DNA from: Siphonodentalium dalli
Taxonomy: Eukaryota > Mollusca > Scaphopoda > Gadilida > Siphonodentaliidae
Direction: 5' to 3'
NCBI GenBank assembly: GCA_032622095.1
Contig: CP136066.1
Location: 145,979,559 to 146,043,558 of the forward strand
Length of the DNA stretch: 64,000 nt
In this document: in pieces, positions 11,735 to 23,157 of the stretch
Layout: each line of letters starts with the position of its first letter
Numbering within the stretch: the stretch's first letter is position 1
The notes under the pieces: model-generated
What the model saw: the letters and a program-made list of their open reading frames with translations, nothing else
Databases searched by the model: none
What the model was told of the DNA's origin: nothing
Program-made: the position numbers and the translations under genes

Positions 11735-12000
11735 TTGAGATAAAACTTTTTATGTGTACCTATACCATATTATGGTACACATAGTGTCAATGTCCGGATT
11801 GACTACTCGTCTGTGCGTCCGTCTATGTCTGTCTGTCCGTTCGTAGACACTTTAGGTATAATGCGATAACTCTAACATTTTCTATTTGATCGGAACCAAA
11901 TTTTGTATATAGGTTTCTCATCCCAAAATACAGTTCGAGTTTGAATATGGGTTCGATCCGATTTATTTTAAAGGAGTTATGAACCTTCTTTTTTTTAAAT
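11735..12000 (+). repeat. GTCTGTC-headed repeat, copy 2
   Basis: It has the same order as copy 1: a hairpin around ACCATATTATGGT, ATAGTGTCAATGTCCGGATT, a GTCTGTC run, GACACTTTAGG, and one subunit with GATCGGAACCAAATTTTG and GGAGTTATG. It has one subunit where copy 1 has three. Confidence 0.85.
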
Positions 12001-12639
12001 TCGAAATTTTGATTTTTCGTATTTTTTTTAGATGGAATTTCCTCGCTCAATTTAACATGCAAAAAATATTTAAAAACTTTTATAATAATTTGTTTTAGTT
12101 GTATACCATTAATTAGGTGTGATTTCCTGTTTTGAAAATATGAAGATTTTATTGCAATAGTTACATGTAATATAATGATATCAATAAATTGCCATGTGAA
12201 CATCCAATATCCAGAGTATATGAGAGTACCTTTAATAGATGTCATTCCAAGCGAAATCTGTTGTTAATTGAGTGATGACATGTGATGTATGTTACAGAGC
12301 TCTAGGGGGTGGTTGTATGAAGGTAAAGATGAACAACCTGCTGGCTGGATAATTGTTTATCCTATCTGTCAAATTGATTAATGGCTAAACGTTTGGATCT
12401 CACAGTGAGAGGTCCTTGTGTGAATAGGGACAGAGTTATGAGATTCAAAACGACTCCTCCCCCACCCCAATTACTTTAACCCCTTCTTAAGACAAATTAT
12501 TTGAGCTTTTGATTTTAAGTTAGGTACTGATATATGTATTACTGTGATCATATCTTTGACCAATTATCAGTTATAGCTAATCTCTAGCGCCAAGGTATGG
12601 GTTAAACATCTGCCGATCGTGATCGGCCTCTCATTACAT
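12001..12639. other. Mostly unassigned; weak exon-like patch near 12290
   Basis: At about 12286 a TTACAG acceptor-like site precedes a short open stretch (SSRGWLYEG, then DEQPAGW) that would join in phase with the exon ending at 10481. The only nearby donor, GAAG|GTAAAG, is mediocre. I do not call this an exon. The rest holds nothing recognisable. Confidence 0.25.
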
Positions 12640-12865
12640 GAGTCTCCCTGGTTCAGAGTAGCTCCTGGTCACGTAAAATGTAAAACTTGTTTCAATTGAT
12701 ATTGCATAGCTAATGTTGGTAGAATAACCATTTCATGGGGAATGGTTAATGTGCCCCCTTTAGGCATGTATCTGTGCATACATTGGGTGTTAGTGTTTGT
12801 TCATTGGTGTTTACTGTCATTTTAGTCAATAGTACATAAGTCTGTTTCGTCTTATTCTCACTTTG
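12640..12865 (+). repeat. Diverged monomer of the 402-bp satellite family
   Basis: GAGTCTCCCTGG, ATGTAAAAC, GCTAATGTTGGTAGAATAAC, GGTTAATGTGCCCCCTTTAG and CATTTTAGTCAATAGTAC follow in the same order as in the satellite unit. The left hairpin arm is missing. Confidence 0.85.
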
Positions 12866-12893
12866 CTGACGAGTCTGCAGAAATAACACCGGT

Positions 12894-15615
12894 GTACCAC
12901 GTTATGTTCCCCCTGGATAAGTCACCCCATGGATAAGTCCCACCCTGGATAAGTTCCCCCCCCCAATAATAAATATTGTTTTCATTGAATATGTCATAAT
13001 TGGTAACGAAATGGCGAGAAAAAGGATTTTCAGACTTTTTTCATTTTGTTCAAGTCACCCCTGGATATCCACCCCCCCCCCCCATCTCTAATATCACCAC
13101 TATCATATTAATATGTCTTTTAATATTTGTGCTCAGTTGTCAATTTCGATACTACGGACCTGTATTGGCAAGAATTTAATATAGATAATATCTGACATCA
13201 TGCTAAATTTGGGCTGATGGGGGAAATTTGTAAGCCTGGATACCCTCCCCCTTCCCTTAATATTGCCAACGGTGAAAAAAAAAAATTTAATTGCAATTCT
13301 TCAGTATTTGGATATGAAATGGCGAGAAAAAACATTTCTAAGAAGATTTTTTTTTTCAAGTCCCCCTTATATTATATAGTCATGAAACAGCGAGAAATTA
13401 ACTTCTTCCCGAGAATAAGTTGTTTGAGTCAGGGTTTGGGGTGGGGAGGGGGGGAGATGTCCAGGTCAGGATATCTTCCCCCCCCCCACCAGCACGTACA
13501 TGTACATGGCAAAAAAATCATCTTATGGTTTTTTGCTCATTTTGCTTTATATAGTCATGAAACGGCGAGAAATTAACTTCTGACAAAAAGTTTTTGAGTC
13601 AGCGTTTGGGGCGGGAGGGGGAGATGTCCTGGTCAGGATATCTCCCCCACCCAGCACCTACATGGCAAAAAAATCAACTTTTGCTTTTATCGCTTATTTT
13701 GCTTTATATAGTCATGAAACAGCGAGAAATTAACTTCTTCCGAAAAAAAGTTGTTTGAGTCAGGGTTTGGGATGGGGGATGATGTCCAGGTCAGGATATC
13801 TCTCTCCCCCCCCCCCACCCAGCACCTATATGACAAAAAAAGAAATTAACTTCTTCCGAGAAAGATGATTTTTTGTCATGTAGGTGCTGGGTGGGGGGGG
13901 GGGGAGATATCCTGACCTGGACATCTTCCCCCCACCGCAAACGCTGACTCAAAAATTGTTGTCAGAAAAGTTAATTTCTCGCCGTTTCATAACTATATAA
14001 ATAAAAATAAGCGATTAAACCAAAGATAATTTTTTGTCATGTAGGTGCTGGATGTGGGGGGGGGGGGAAGATATCCTGACCTGGACATCTCCCCCCCCCC
14101 CACCCCAAACCCTGATTCAAAAACTTTTTCTCAGAAGAAGTTAATTTCTCGCTGTTTCATGACTATATAAAGCAAAATAAGCGATAAAACCATAAAATGA
14201 TTTTTTGTCATGTAGGTGCTGGGTGGGGGGGGGGGTGAAGATATCCTGACCTGGACATTCCCATCCCCCCCCCCCCACCCCCAAACATGACAAAAAAATC
14301 ATCTTATGGTTTTATCGCTTATTTTGCTTTATATAGTCATGAAACAGCAAGAAATTAACTTCTTCCGAGAAAAAGTTGTTTGAGTTAGGGTTTGGGGTGG
14401 GGAGAAGATGTCCAGGTCAGGATATCTCCCCCCCCCCCACCCAGCACCTACATGACAAAAAAATCATCTAATGCTTTTATCGCTTATTTTGCTTTATATA
14501 GTCTTGAAACAGCGAGAAATTAACTTCTTCCGAGAAATATGATATTTTTGTCATGTAGGTGCTGGGTGGGGGGATATATCCTGACCTGGACATCTTCCCC
14601 CACCGCAAAAACTTTTTCTCGTACGCCCTCCGTCTGATGTCTGTTCATGTCATAACTTGAACAGTAGTGCTCGGATCTCAATGAAATTAGATATGGATGT
14701 TCACTACTATGAGGACATTAAATAGAGGGTTCCATCGTTCTGTTCGGATTTTCCATTCTAGAGTTATTCATCTTTGTTTATCTGGAAATGTTATCTTTGT
14801 GGTCCGTCTGGTGTCTGTTCATGTCGCAACTTGGAACAGTTGTGCTGGGATCTCAATGGAATTTGGTATGGTCATGTTCACTGCCATTGTTCTGTTCTGC
14901 TTTTTCATTCTAGAGTTATTTATTGTTTATCTGAAAATGTTGGCTGTTTGGTCCAATGCGCGGATCTCAATGAAATTTTGTATGGATGTTCACCGCTAAG
15001 AGGACATTTAATGGCACATTCAAATGTTTGTTTTGGTTTTTTGTTCTATAGTTATTCATCTTTGTTTATATGAAAATTTCTGGGTCCATATGTCCGAGTA
15101 TAGCCATCATAAGTTATAGATATGCCCAGACTAGGCGGTATTCCACATATCCTGACCTGGACATTCCCAACCCCAAACGCTGACCGAAAAACTTTTTCTT
15201 TTGCAAGAAGTTAATTTCTCGCTGTTTCATGACTATATAAAGCAAAATAAGCGATAAAACCATAAGATAAGATATCCTGACCTGGACACCTCCCCCCAAC
15301 CCCAACCCCAAACCCTGACTCAAACAACTTTTTCTTGGAAGAAGTTAATTTCTCGCTGTTTCATGAATATATAAAGCAAAATAAGCGATAAAACCATAAG
15401 ATAATTTTTTGTCATGTAGGTGCTGGTTGGGGGGGGGGATATCCTGACCTGGACATTTGGAAATTAAAAAAAAAAATATTTGGTAATTTCAGGAACAATC
15501 AAATGCGTAAAAAAAATGGCCATTTCAGGACCAAACGATATCAAATGACTGAAATTATTTTTTAGTCATACATGTGGGGGGGGGAGAGATGTCCAGGGGG
15601 AGATATCCTGTTACA
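12894..15615. mobile_element. G/C-tract foldback element 1
   Basis: The element runs from a CCGG (12890-12893) followed by TGTACCACGTTATG to TGTTACA followed by CCGG (15616-15619). The interior is a series of ~150-180-bp modules in both orientations. Each has a poly-G tract, GAGATGTCCAGGTCAGGATA, and a poly-C tract, then CACCTACATGACAAAAAA, CGCTTATTTTGC, and GCGAGAAATTAACTTC. Plus-oriented modules are at about 13390, 13570, 13725, 13845, 14350 and 14515; minus-oriented ones are at about 13970, 14140, 15210 and 15345. GGGGAGATAT and ATATCTCCCC in each module can pair as a hairpin, and the G-runs could form quadruplexes. No coding sequence or transposase is present. A block at 14625-15115 is a later insertion. 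Confidence 0.7.
14625..15115 (+). repeat. Inserted repeat with three ~140-bp subunits
   Basis: GGATCTCAATGAAATT occurs at about 14672 and 14963, with the variant GGATCTCAATGGAATTTGGT near 14848. It is accompanied each time by TGTTCAC, CATTCTAGAGTTATTCATC-like text and TTTGTTTATCTGGAAATG. It interrupts foldback element 1. Its GAAATTTGGTATG-like core resembles the motif in other GTCTGTC-headed repeats. Confidence 0.75.
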
Positions 15616-15627
15616 CCGGTGTAACAG
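15608..15627. other. Perfect 20-bp palindromic junction
   Basis: CTGTTACACCGGTGTAACAG is its own reverse complement and is the point where the right end of foldback element 1 meets the left end of element 2. The same ACACCGG core marks the outer ends at 12887-12896 and 17515-17521. The simplest reading is two elements sharing one CCGG target copy. Confidence 0.85.
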
Positions 15628-17517
15628 TTTATCTCCCCCCCTGGGTATCTTCTTCCGCCCTGGGTATCTTCCCCCCCCCCCCACTCATATATTTTTTTTT
15701 CCTATTAAAACTATTAAAACAAATTTTTTTAATTTTTTTTTATTTTGAAGTTTAACTTAACCCCTCACACAATAGCATAAATATGTCAAAATATTACCTT
15801 ACGATTTTATCGTTTATTTTGCTTTATATTGTCATGAAATGGCGAGAAATTAACTTTATATGAGAAAAATTTAATAGAGTCAGAATTTGGGGTGGGGGGG
15901 AAATATCCAGGTCTGAGTATCTCCCCCCCCCCACCCAGTGGCTATATATGACAAAAATTAAACGTATGATTTTATTGCTTAATTTGATATATATAGTTAT
16001 GAAATGGCAAGAAATTAACTTTATATGAGCAAAATTTGATAGAGTAAGAATTTGGGGTGGGGAGAAGATACACAGGCCTGAGTATCTCCCCCCCCCCCCC
16101 CCCACCCAGCGGCTACATATGACAAAATTAAACATATGATTTTATTGCTTAATTTGCTTTATATAGTCATGAAATGGCGAGAAATTAACTTTATATGAGC
16201 AAAATTTGATTAGAGTAAGAATTTGGGGTGGGGGGAAGATACCCAGGCCTGAGTATCTCCCCCCCCCCCCACCAGCACCTACATATGACAAAAATTAAAC
16301 GTATGATTTTATTGCTTAATTTGCTTTATATAGTTATGAAATGGCGAGATAAACTTATATATATATTTTTTTAATTCTGCTGCTGGGTGAGGGGGGGATA
16401 CTCAGGCCTCTCCCCCACACCAAATTCCTACTCTGTCAACTTTTTGTCATAAAAAGTTAATTTCTGACCATATCATGACTATTTAAAGCAATAAAATCAT
16501 ACGTTTAATTTTTGTCATATGTAGCTGCTGGGTGAGGGGGGGGGAAGATACTCATGCATGGGTATCCCCCCCCCCACACCCCAAATTCTTACTCAATAAA
16601 ATTGTTCTCACATAAAGTTAATTTCTCGCCATTTCATGACTATATATAAAGCAAATTAAGCAATAAAATCATATGTTTAATTTTTGTCATAAGTAGGTGC
16701 TGGGTGGGGGGGGAAAGATACTCAGCACTGGGTATCTTCCCCCCCCCCCACCCCAAATTCTTACTCTATCAAATTGTTCTCACATAAAGTGAATTTCTCG
16801 CCATTTCATGACTATATATAAAGCAAATTAAGCAATAAAATCATATGTTTAATTTTTGTCATATGTAGGTGCTGGGTGGGGGGGGGGGAAGATACTCAGG
16901 CCTGGGTATTTCCCCCCCCACCCCAAATTCTTACTATAATCAAATTTTGCTCATATAAAGTTAATTTCTCGCCATTTCATGACTATATAAAGCAAATTAA
17001 GCAATAAAATCATACCTCCCCCCACCCCAAATTCTTACTCTATCAAATTTTGCTCATATAAAGTTAATTTCTCGCCATTTCATAACTATATAAAGCAAAT
17101 TAAGAAATAAAATCATACGTTTAATTTTTGTCATATGTAGGTGCTGGGTGGGGGGAAGATACTCAGGCCTGGGTATCTCCCCCACCCAAAATTTTTACTC
17201 TATAAAATTTTGCTCATATAAAGTTAATTTCTCGCCATTTCATGACTATATAAAGCAAATTAAACGATAGAATCATAAGGTAATATTTTGACATATTTAT
17301 GCTATTATTGGGTTAAGTTAAACTTCAAAATAACCACAAAAAAAAACTAAATTTAATAGTTTTCTCTGCATTTCTTACCATAATAATATAAAATAAATGA
17401 GGGGAAAAAAATGTACGAGTGGGGGGGAAGATACCCAGGGTGGGGGGGGGGGAGATATCCCGGGGTATGTCCCCCCCCCCCGGGGTAAGATACCCAGGGG
17501 GGAGATATCGTGTTACA
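15620..17517. mobile_element. G/C-tract foldback element 2
   Basis: This is a clean long inverted repeat of about 1.9 kb. The left arm has plus-oriented modules (GGCGAGAAATTAAC near 15842, 16008 and 16175). The right arm has minus-oriented modules (GTTAATTTCTCGCC near 16620, 16960, 17062 and 17225). The centre is near 16390. The outer arms also pair: CAATAGCATAAATATGTCAA near 15770 corresponds to TTGACATATTTATGCTATT near 17288. The terminal sequence TGTAACA..TATCTCCCCCC is mirrored by GGGGGGAGATATCGTGTTACA. It has no open frame beyond repeat artefacts and is presumably mobilised in trans, if at all. Confidence 0.8.
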
Positions 17518-17796
17518 CCGGCAAGGTTTGAGCATTGCGCCTATAGTCTGTATTAATTAAATAACAGTTGCTCCTGATGCAGTGTTTTAGCATGCCGTCG
17601 GAACGAGTTTCAAATGAGTCATCGAAGATATCCCGGGGTATGTTCCCCCCCGGGGGGAAGATACCCAGGGGGGGAGATATCGTGTTACACCGGCAAGGTT
17701 TGAGCATTGCGCCTATAGTCTGTATTAATTAAATAACAGTTGCTCCTGATGCAGTGTTTTAGCATGCCGTCGGAACGAGTTTCAAATGAGTCATCG
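17453..17796. repeat. ~172-bp tandem duplication at the element 2 boundary
   Basis: 17453-17624 and 17626-17796 are nearly the same. Each copy contains the element end (AGATATCCCGGGGTATGT, a C-run, GATACCCAGGGGGGAGATAT, TGTTACACCGG) and about 100 bp of flank (AAGGTTTGAGCATTGCGCC to AATGAGTCATCG). The duplication therefore spans the boundary, and it post-dates insertion. Confidence 0.9.
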
Positions 17797-18061
17797 TTAG
17801 ATTAGTGATTTTCATGTTCACTCAGTGAACAAGTATTAAACTGTTGGGTGTATTGTGTATTCTAAGCCTATTAATACTATAAATGAATTGTGTTATATAT
17901 ATAGCAATGATAGTGCTATTATATTTATTTATAATGTGTTTATTTATTTATAAAAATGTGTATAAAATACTTATATATGTAGCATGATATATGTAAATAG
18001 TGTACAAATGTTATCTCGATACCTATGTATTATAGGTCATGAGAATAAAGAATTGAATTGA
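17797..18061 (+). repeat. Likely LINE 3' end fragment
   Basis: The region ends with GAGAATAAAGAATTGAATTG, an AATAAA signal followed by short GAATT repeats, as seen at the 3' ends of many CR1/L2-like elements. No coding part is attached. The preceding sequence back to about 17522 may belong to the same untranslated region. Confidence 0.5.
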
Positions 18062-18974
18062 AATATAAGACTGAATGTGGTGTCCCCATCAACAAAAAGA
18101 ACGACATAGATTGTTCTGCAAAGAATCAACACAATCATCTAGCTGATTCTGACCAGATACCTGTACGACTCATGAATTTTCTTATTATTACCTGTACTGC
18201 AGGTATCATACACACATTCTTATAAAGAGTGTCCATTCTTCGGGAAAAAACTAAACCAGGGACATATCCAGGCCGTTTTTCATACCGTTTACCGGTTTGG
18301 GCGCCCAAACTACAGGCGCTCAAAAAACAAAACAAAAATTTAATTTTTAATTTTTTTTTTAATTCAGGTCCCAATTCATATCATAACAAAATATATATAT
18401 TTATATATATTGATATAAGACATGTAAGTTTACAAAAAGATTTAACTTAAGTTTAACAGTTGGAATAATACTGTAAAGTATGTTTGGCTTTATCTAGCTT
18501 TCATCTGTGAAAACTTCAAATAGTTAACCCTTCAGACTACAGTATTTCAATCAAATTCAAGTGAAATTACACAATACAGTAGAGGAACAGTGACAATTTG
18601 ATCAAGTAAACCTGGTTATCATGTGGGATCTCATAATACCAAATGAATAATTAATATAGAGATTAGTACTACTAGTAATTACTACATGTATCTGTTCTCT
18701 CCTTGTATATATATTATTAACTATTTTGCAAAAATAAATAAATAAAACATGACACAGATTATTTCCTAACATCAACATTGAATCAGTGCCAAAGTTTCAA
18801 AACCCCAAATGTGACAAATCATTAAAACCCTAAAAACAAAGATGACACTCCATTAAAACCCCAAAAAGAAATGAGGAATAGATTATAAGCGGAAAACGAT
18901 TGAACTAAGGGATTATCGACAACTCATGCAGGTACCCCCGGAAACAATAGCCGTCGGCAGATCGAGATGCTCCC
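18062..18974. other. No gene seen
   Basis: This is AT-rich spacer. A short run of ATTAAAACCC and CCCCAAA phrases lies at about 18800-18865. I see no convincing splice sites or long frames. Confidence 0.45.
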
Positions 18975-19265
18975 ATCTGTTTCCTCATGTACCGTATATC
19001 GTATATTTGTTCTATCATTGTCATTTCATAACAGAAGTTAGTAGCGAAGTTAGTAGCACAATCCTTAATAGCATGTGAACATATCTGTGGGCCCATTTAT
19101 ACACTTTTACCATGAAACCTATTTCCATCATAGGACGATAACCAATCACAAATCGAAATTTACATTTTAAATGATTGACATTTTACGTGAATTGCATACA
19201 TTCTATTACATAGGGTGTTAGTTTTTGAAAATTGGCGTTTATTGTCATTTTAGTCAATAGTACAT
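18975..19265 (+). repeat. Diverged monomer of the 402-bp satellite family
   Basis: TGTTTCCTCATGTA, CATTGTCATTTCATAACAGA, TCCTTAATAGCATG, GAAACCTA, AACCAATCACAAAT, TTTACATTTT and CATTTTAGTCAATAGTAC follow the satellite unit order. The right hairpin arm and the part after it are largely missing. Confidence 0.85.
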
Positions 19266-20070
19266 CTTTCATAAGTTATTAGCTGGTAATTTCAGATATA
19301 AAAATTAGAATCGTTTTTGATGATTGATGTATTATAACTTAAAAGCCACTTTTATACTTTAATAATTTTGTTTACAGTTGATAAAAGCCCAAATAACTAG
19401 GCACAGTAATAGTGTTTATATCAGATTTTTATTTACTGGACAAAGTGATATTCAGTAGAGTCAAGATTCTGAAGAAAGGTGAACACTTTTCAGTATACAA
19501 AACCTACTGCTTCAAACCTTATATCACTACATTCGAGAAAACAATAAAATAGCAATGGTTATATACTGAAAGTATTGCTTATAATACAAGTTACTTTACT
19601 CTTTATGAGCCTTTTTTTAATATGCAATTCAAATATTTTTTATTCAAAGTCTTATTGGGACAAGATATTTCATGCATATACCAGGTTCCACTCTCTTTTT
19701 AAGAGTAGGATTTATTTATTTCTTCTAGTAACATGATTATGTTCAAATTCAGTCCTGTGTTCTTTGATGTTCTGTTATTTTTCATGACATAATTTGGTAG
19801 TATTTCCACCATATGGAGCATAGCCATTATTCATTTGACTGACCATCATTAAAAATAGATTTTTCAAACCAGCCATGTATCTTGTCACAAACAGAGTTCC
19901 ACATAATTCTCACACACTGTGATCAGACTAATTACCTCTGCCTCCAAGATTTCTTAGCATTATTGTGCAATAGACCAGTTGGTTTCAAATTGAACACCCA
20001 GGGGTATGTGTGCTTTATTATTAATTGCCTTGTGTGCTCTTCTTGCTTACAATACCATTAGGCTTGTACA
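19266..20070. other. No feature seen
   Basis: This is AT-rich sequence with no coding, repeat or structural signal that I can support. Confidence 0.45.
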
Positions 20071-20335
20071 TGTATCTGCATAGGGTGTTAGTTTTTGTTC
20101 TTGGTGTTTATTTTCATTTTAGTCAATAGTACATAAGTCTGTTACATGATCATGTATATTGTAAATTTTCCTCCTCTCATCATTTCATATTAGAATTTAG
20201 TAGCACAATACTTAATAACATGAGAACATATCAGTGGGCCCATGTATCTATACAGTTACGCGATGAAACCTAGGTCCATCATAGGGTCATAACCAATCAC
20301 AGATTGAAATTTACATTTTATATGGTTGACATTTG
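20071..20335 (+). repeat. Diverged monomer of the 402-bp satellite family
   Basis: GCATAGGGTGTTAGTTTTTG, TTTTAGTCAATAGTACATAA, GTATATTGTAAATTTTCC, AACCTAGGTCCATCATAGG, ATAACCAATCACAGATTG and TTTACATTTTATATG follow the satellite unit order. As with the other lone monomers, it stops at the left hairpin arm. Confidence 0.85.
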
Positions 20336-20963
20336 TTGTGACTGCTGCAACACGTATATACATGTATGCATAATTAAATAAAACATTTGATCTTGGTAAT
20401 TTCAAAGTGAATTATGATCGTTTCTCAAAATGGTGCAAAAATGAATTGTAAGCAACAAAAGCTTTACAAATAATGAGAGATTTTCCTCATATTCTGGGTT
20501 GCCTATGTATGTGATGGCAGTGGTCAGGTCAGCTAGTATAGCAGGGAACTGAACTCTGCCTTCAGTTAAGAAACCATTATGACAAAAATTCCTTTGATGA
20601 ATGTGAAATAGAATTATATTAAAAAAAGCTGAACCCTGAATGCTTTTATGTTTAAAATATATCAACCATATCTGCTCTGGTGTTTGCAAATCGACAGGAA
20701 TAGCAATTTTGAATTTATGGTTGGTTTGCACCAACTCTAATTGTTTTACATGATTTTACATTTACTTGAATTTTGCTCCTTCCATTCAAATTAGCTAAGG
20801 GCTGTGAAACTTAAAATTTTGAACAGCATTGGTTTTCCCTACTAGCATCATAGCAATTCTATACACTAGAACAACGTAAAATTAGCAGGACCACTTAAAC
20901 AGTAATGGTTATTTCTGTACATAATAATCTGTTACAATTAGTTTCTCATTAATGCACAGAACT
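20336..20963. other. No feature seen
   Basis: A 110-codon minus-strand open frame lies at 20402-20734, but it has no recognisable motif, no good splice context and ordinary AT-rich composition. I do not call it a gene. Confidence 0.4.
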
Positions 20964-21154
20964 ATACTCTCAGGTGCCTAATAATCGTGATGGCCTAATA
21001 ATATTGATGGGTGGGGATTTAGTCTGAAATTAATAATAGTGATGGCAATTTCACTCTTTGTCTCAGTGCCAAATAATAGTGATCATCGGGAATTTTCTCC
21101 AAAATTAATAATCGTGCTGACACTACTACTGATTATTAGGCACCTGAGAGTATA
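20964..21154. mobile_element. Foldback MITE, family M1
   Basis: The ends are exact 24-bp inverted repeats containing CTCTCAGGTGCCTAATAA (left 20964-20987, right 21131-21154). Internally AATAATAGTGATGG and CCAAATAATAGTGAT recur. A second, diverged copy at 55850-56172 carries a nested insertion. The target duplication is unclear and there is no coding content. Confidence 0.85.
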
Positions 21155-21999
21155 CTGTGGGTTATTCCATGTTCCACAGTAAATGCTCTTCAACATATTA
21201 CCACTTAAATTCACATTGAAATGACAATGGGTCAGCTGAATGGGTGATATTTTTCCACATGGAATCATGTGTTATATGTTAAATAATTTATCACATGTTT
21301 GGGATGTGTCCATAATATTAATTCACCTACAATGTAAGTCCACCTCTCTCAATTTGGCACAGGTGTTGGACTTAAAATCCTTGATCTAACATCAATCACA
21401 TTTGCCATGGCACCTTGCTAATTAGTTTCACACATCCCACCTACCTTATCAATTATAATAGCCAATCATATTGGACATCTGAATTCTATCAGCCAATGGA
21501 ATGTGTCTCTGAATTTGAATTCTACAGATTCTGTCAGCTGGAATGATACTTTTACAATAAGTCATATATAGTTGTATTTTTCCCCTGTTGTGTTCTGTGC
21601 TCTATTTGCCCAATTGAGTTAATTCAACTTTCATCCAAGTTTAAGGTTAGTCCTAGAATGAGTCATCTTAATCTAAAATATATTGTACACTTTTGGAATT
21701 GTTAACTTTTGAAGAAAATTTATTGAATACAGTACTGTGACATGCACATGTAATTAATTTATTGGTAGATATTTCCTAAATTTCCATCATGTGTTTCTAA
21801 TAATTGTACTCTATCGAGTTAAATGTCAGTCATACTAATATTTGTAATATTAGTTGGGGTCTTTGACAGATATAATTTTAAATACCGACTATACCACAAT
21901 GCCGCAACAGTTGCAATGGTTATCCATAAAATGGTCTATATACTATAGTACATCCAATTTATGAAGAATAGATGTGACTGCATGGTGCCTTGATACAGT
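21155..21999. other. No feature seen
   Basis: This is AT-rich spacer. GAATTCTATCAGCCAATGGA and a similar phrase about 50 bp later are a minor local repetition. Confidence 0.45.
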
Positions 22000-22577
22000 G
22001 GGGTGGGGGGTTCAATTAGAACATTTATATTCATGAAATGCAGCAGTACTGGTAGGTGCTCATCTGTTGTGAATTTGTTTAATAGGTAATTTTAACATTT
22101 TATTTGTGTGGTAGAATCTTATGTGCTAATTGTTTGGAGAAAGCTTACTGTGCGATATTGGAATTGTATATAATACAATGTAGCCACCGATACATGTTGG
22201 AGATATTCCAGCGAATATATTTTTTTGTTAATATTGGTTTCTCAATAATATACCAGTACTTAAAATTTACATTATGGGGTAGACCCAGCTTGTAGTAACA
22301 TTAAGTTTAATTAAAACATTTTTAATTAATGAAATGTAGTATGAGTAGGGGGTCATCTGTTGCGAATTTGTTTGGTATTTTTAACATTTTATTTGCCTCG
22401 TGGAATCTTCTGCCGCATGCTAATTGTTTCGGGAAAGCTTACTATGCGATATTGGAATAGTATACAATGTACATAGCCAATGATACGTGTAATGTAGGTG
22501 ATATCCCAGGAAATATATTTCTTTGTTAATGTTTGTTCCTCAATAATCTACTTTACATTATGGGATGGTCCCAGCTT
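22000..22577. repeat. Tandem duplication, ~290-bp units
   Basis: 22000-22290 and about 22300-22577 share, in order, CTCATCTGTTG, GAATTTGTTT, TTAACATTTTATTTG, GTGCTAATTGTTT, AAAGCTTACT, GCGATATTGGAAT, TTCTTTGTTAAT-like text, TTTACATTATGGG and CCCAGCTTG. Divergence is substantial, so the duplication is old. The function is unknown. Confidence 0.85.
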
Positions 22578-23065
22578 GAGATCAATGCTAATCTGAGTTT
22601 TGTGAGCTGATACAGCAATAAACATTGAATTATTTACCTAGGAGAAATCCCATAATTATAAATGATGCAGAGCAAAATTACTCAGAAAGTCACTTAAACC
22701 ATACAAATATATTCCCCACGTTATTTTTTGAACTTTATAAAGTTCCCTGTAAAAACTTCAAAAATATTCCAGGTTTTGTACTGGTGGAATATGATCTCTA
22801 CGGGTGTTAGCCAGAGTAGAGGTTTGCAACATGATCTACCAGTACAAATACATGTATACATGTACCATGCTCGCCACAGTTATTGATTATCACCAGATTT
22901 CCCTATGAAATTTGTATTTTAAGCCCACATTTCCTTTTTACATACGTGTATTCTTTAAGTACAAATATCCACTGGCCTATCCAAGTGGTTAAGTTGTTTG
23001 TGTGAACATTGGCCGGTTTTCCAACCATGCAGCCACACTGAGCCACATATTATAACTTACAGGAT
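22578..23065. other. No gene seen; weak tRNA-like patch
   Basis: TGGCCTATCCAAGTGGTTAA near 22973 resembles a polymerase III A box. The place where a B box would fall (GGTTTTCCAACC) is a poor match, and no cloverleaf can be drawn. It may be a worn tRNA-derived SINE head; I do not claim it. Confidence 0.25.
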
Positions 23066-23157
23066 GCTTAGTGGTCGGATATGGTGTCATGTGAGGCGAA
23101 GTGAGCCTAATATTGATCTCGCTGAGCCTCACATGGCACCATAACCAACCACTTAGT
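23066..23157. repeat. Small foldback repeat
   Basis: CTTAGTGGTCGG..TATGGTGTCATGTGAGGC is mirrored by GCCTCACATGGCACCATA..CCAACCACTTAG, with arms of about 30 bp and a loop containing GAGCCTAATATTGATCTCGC. CCTAATATTGATTTCAT recurs at about 23560, so the hairpin may be one end of a larger element reaching to about 23600. Confidence 0.8.

Noticed and set aside
20402-20734. 110-codon minus-strand frame
   Set aside because: It has no recognised motif, no splice support and AT-driven composition; chance is sufficient.
22970-23060. tRNA-like A-box patch
   Set aside because: No B box of acceptable quality and no cloverleaf; at most a worn SINE head.
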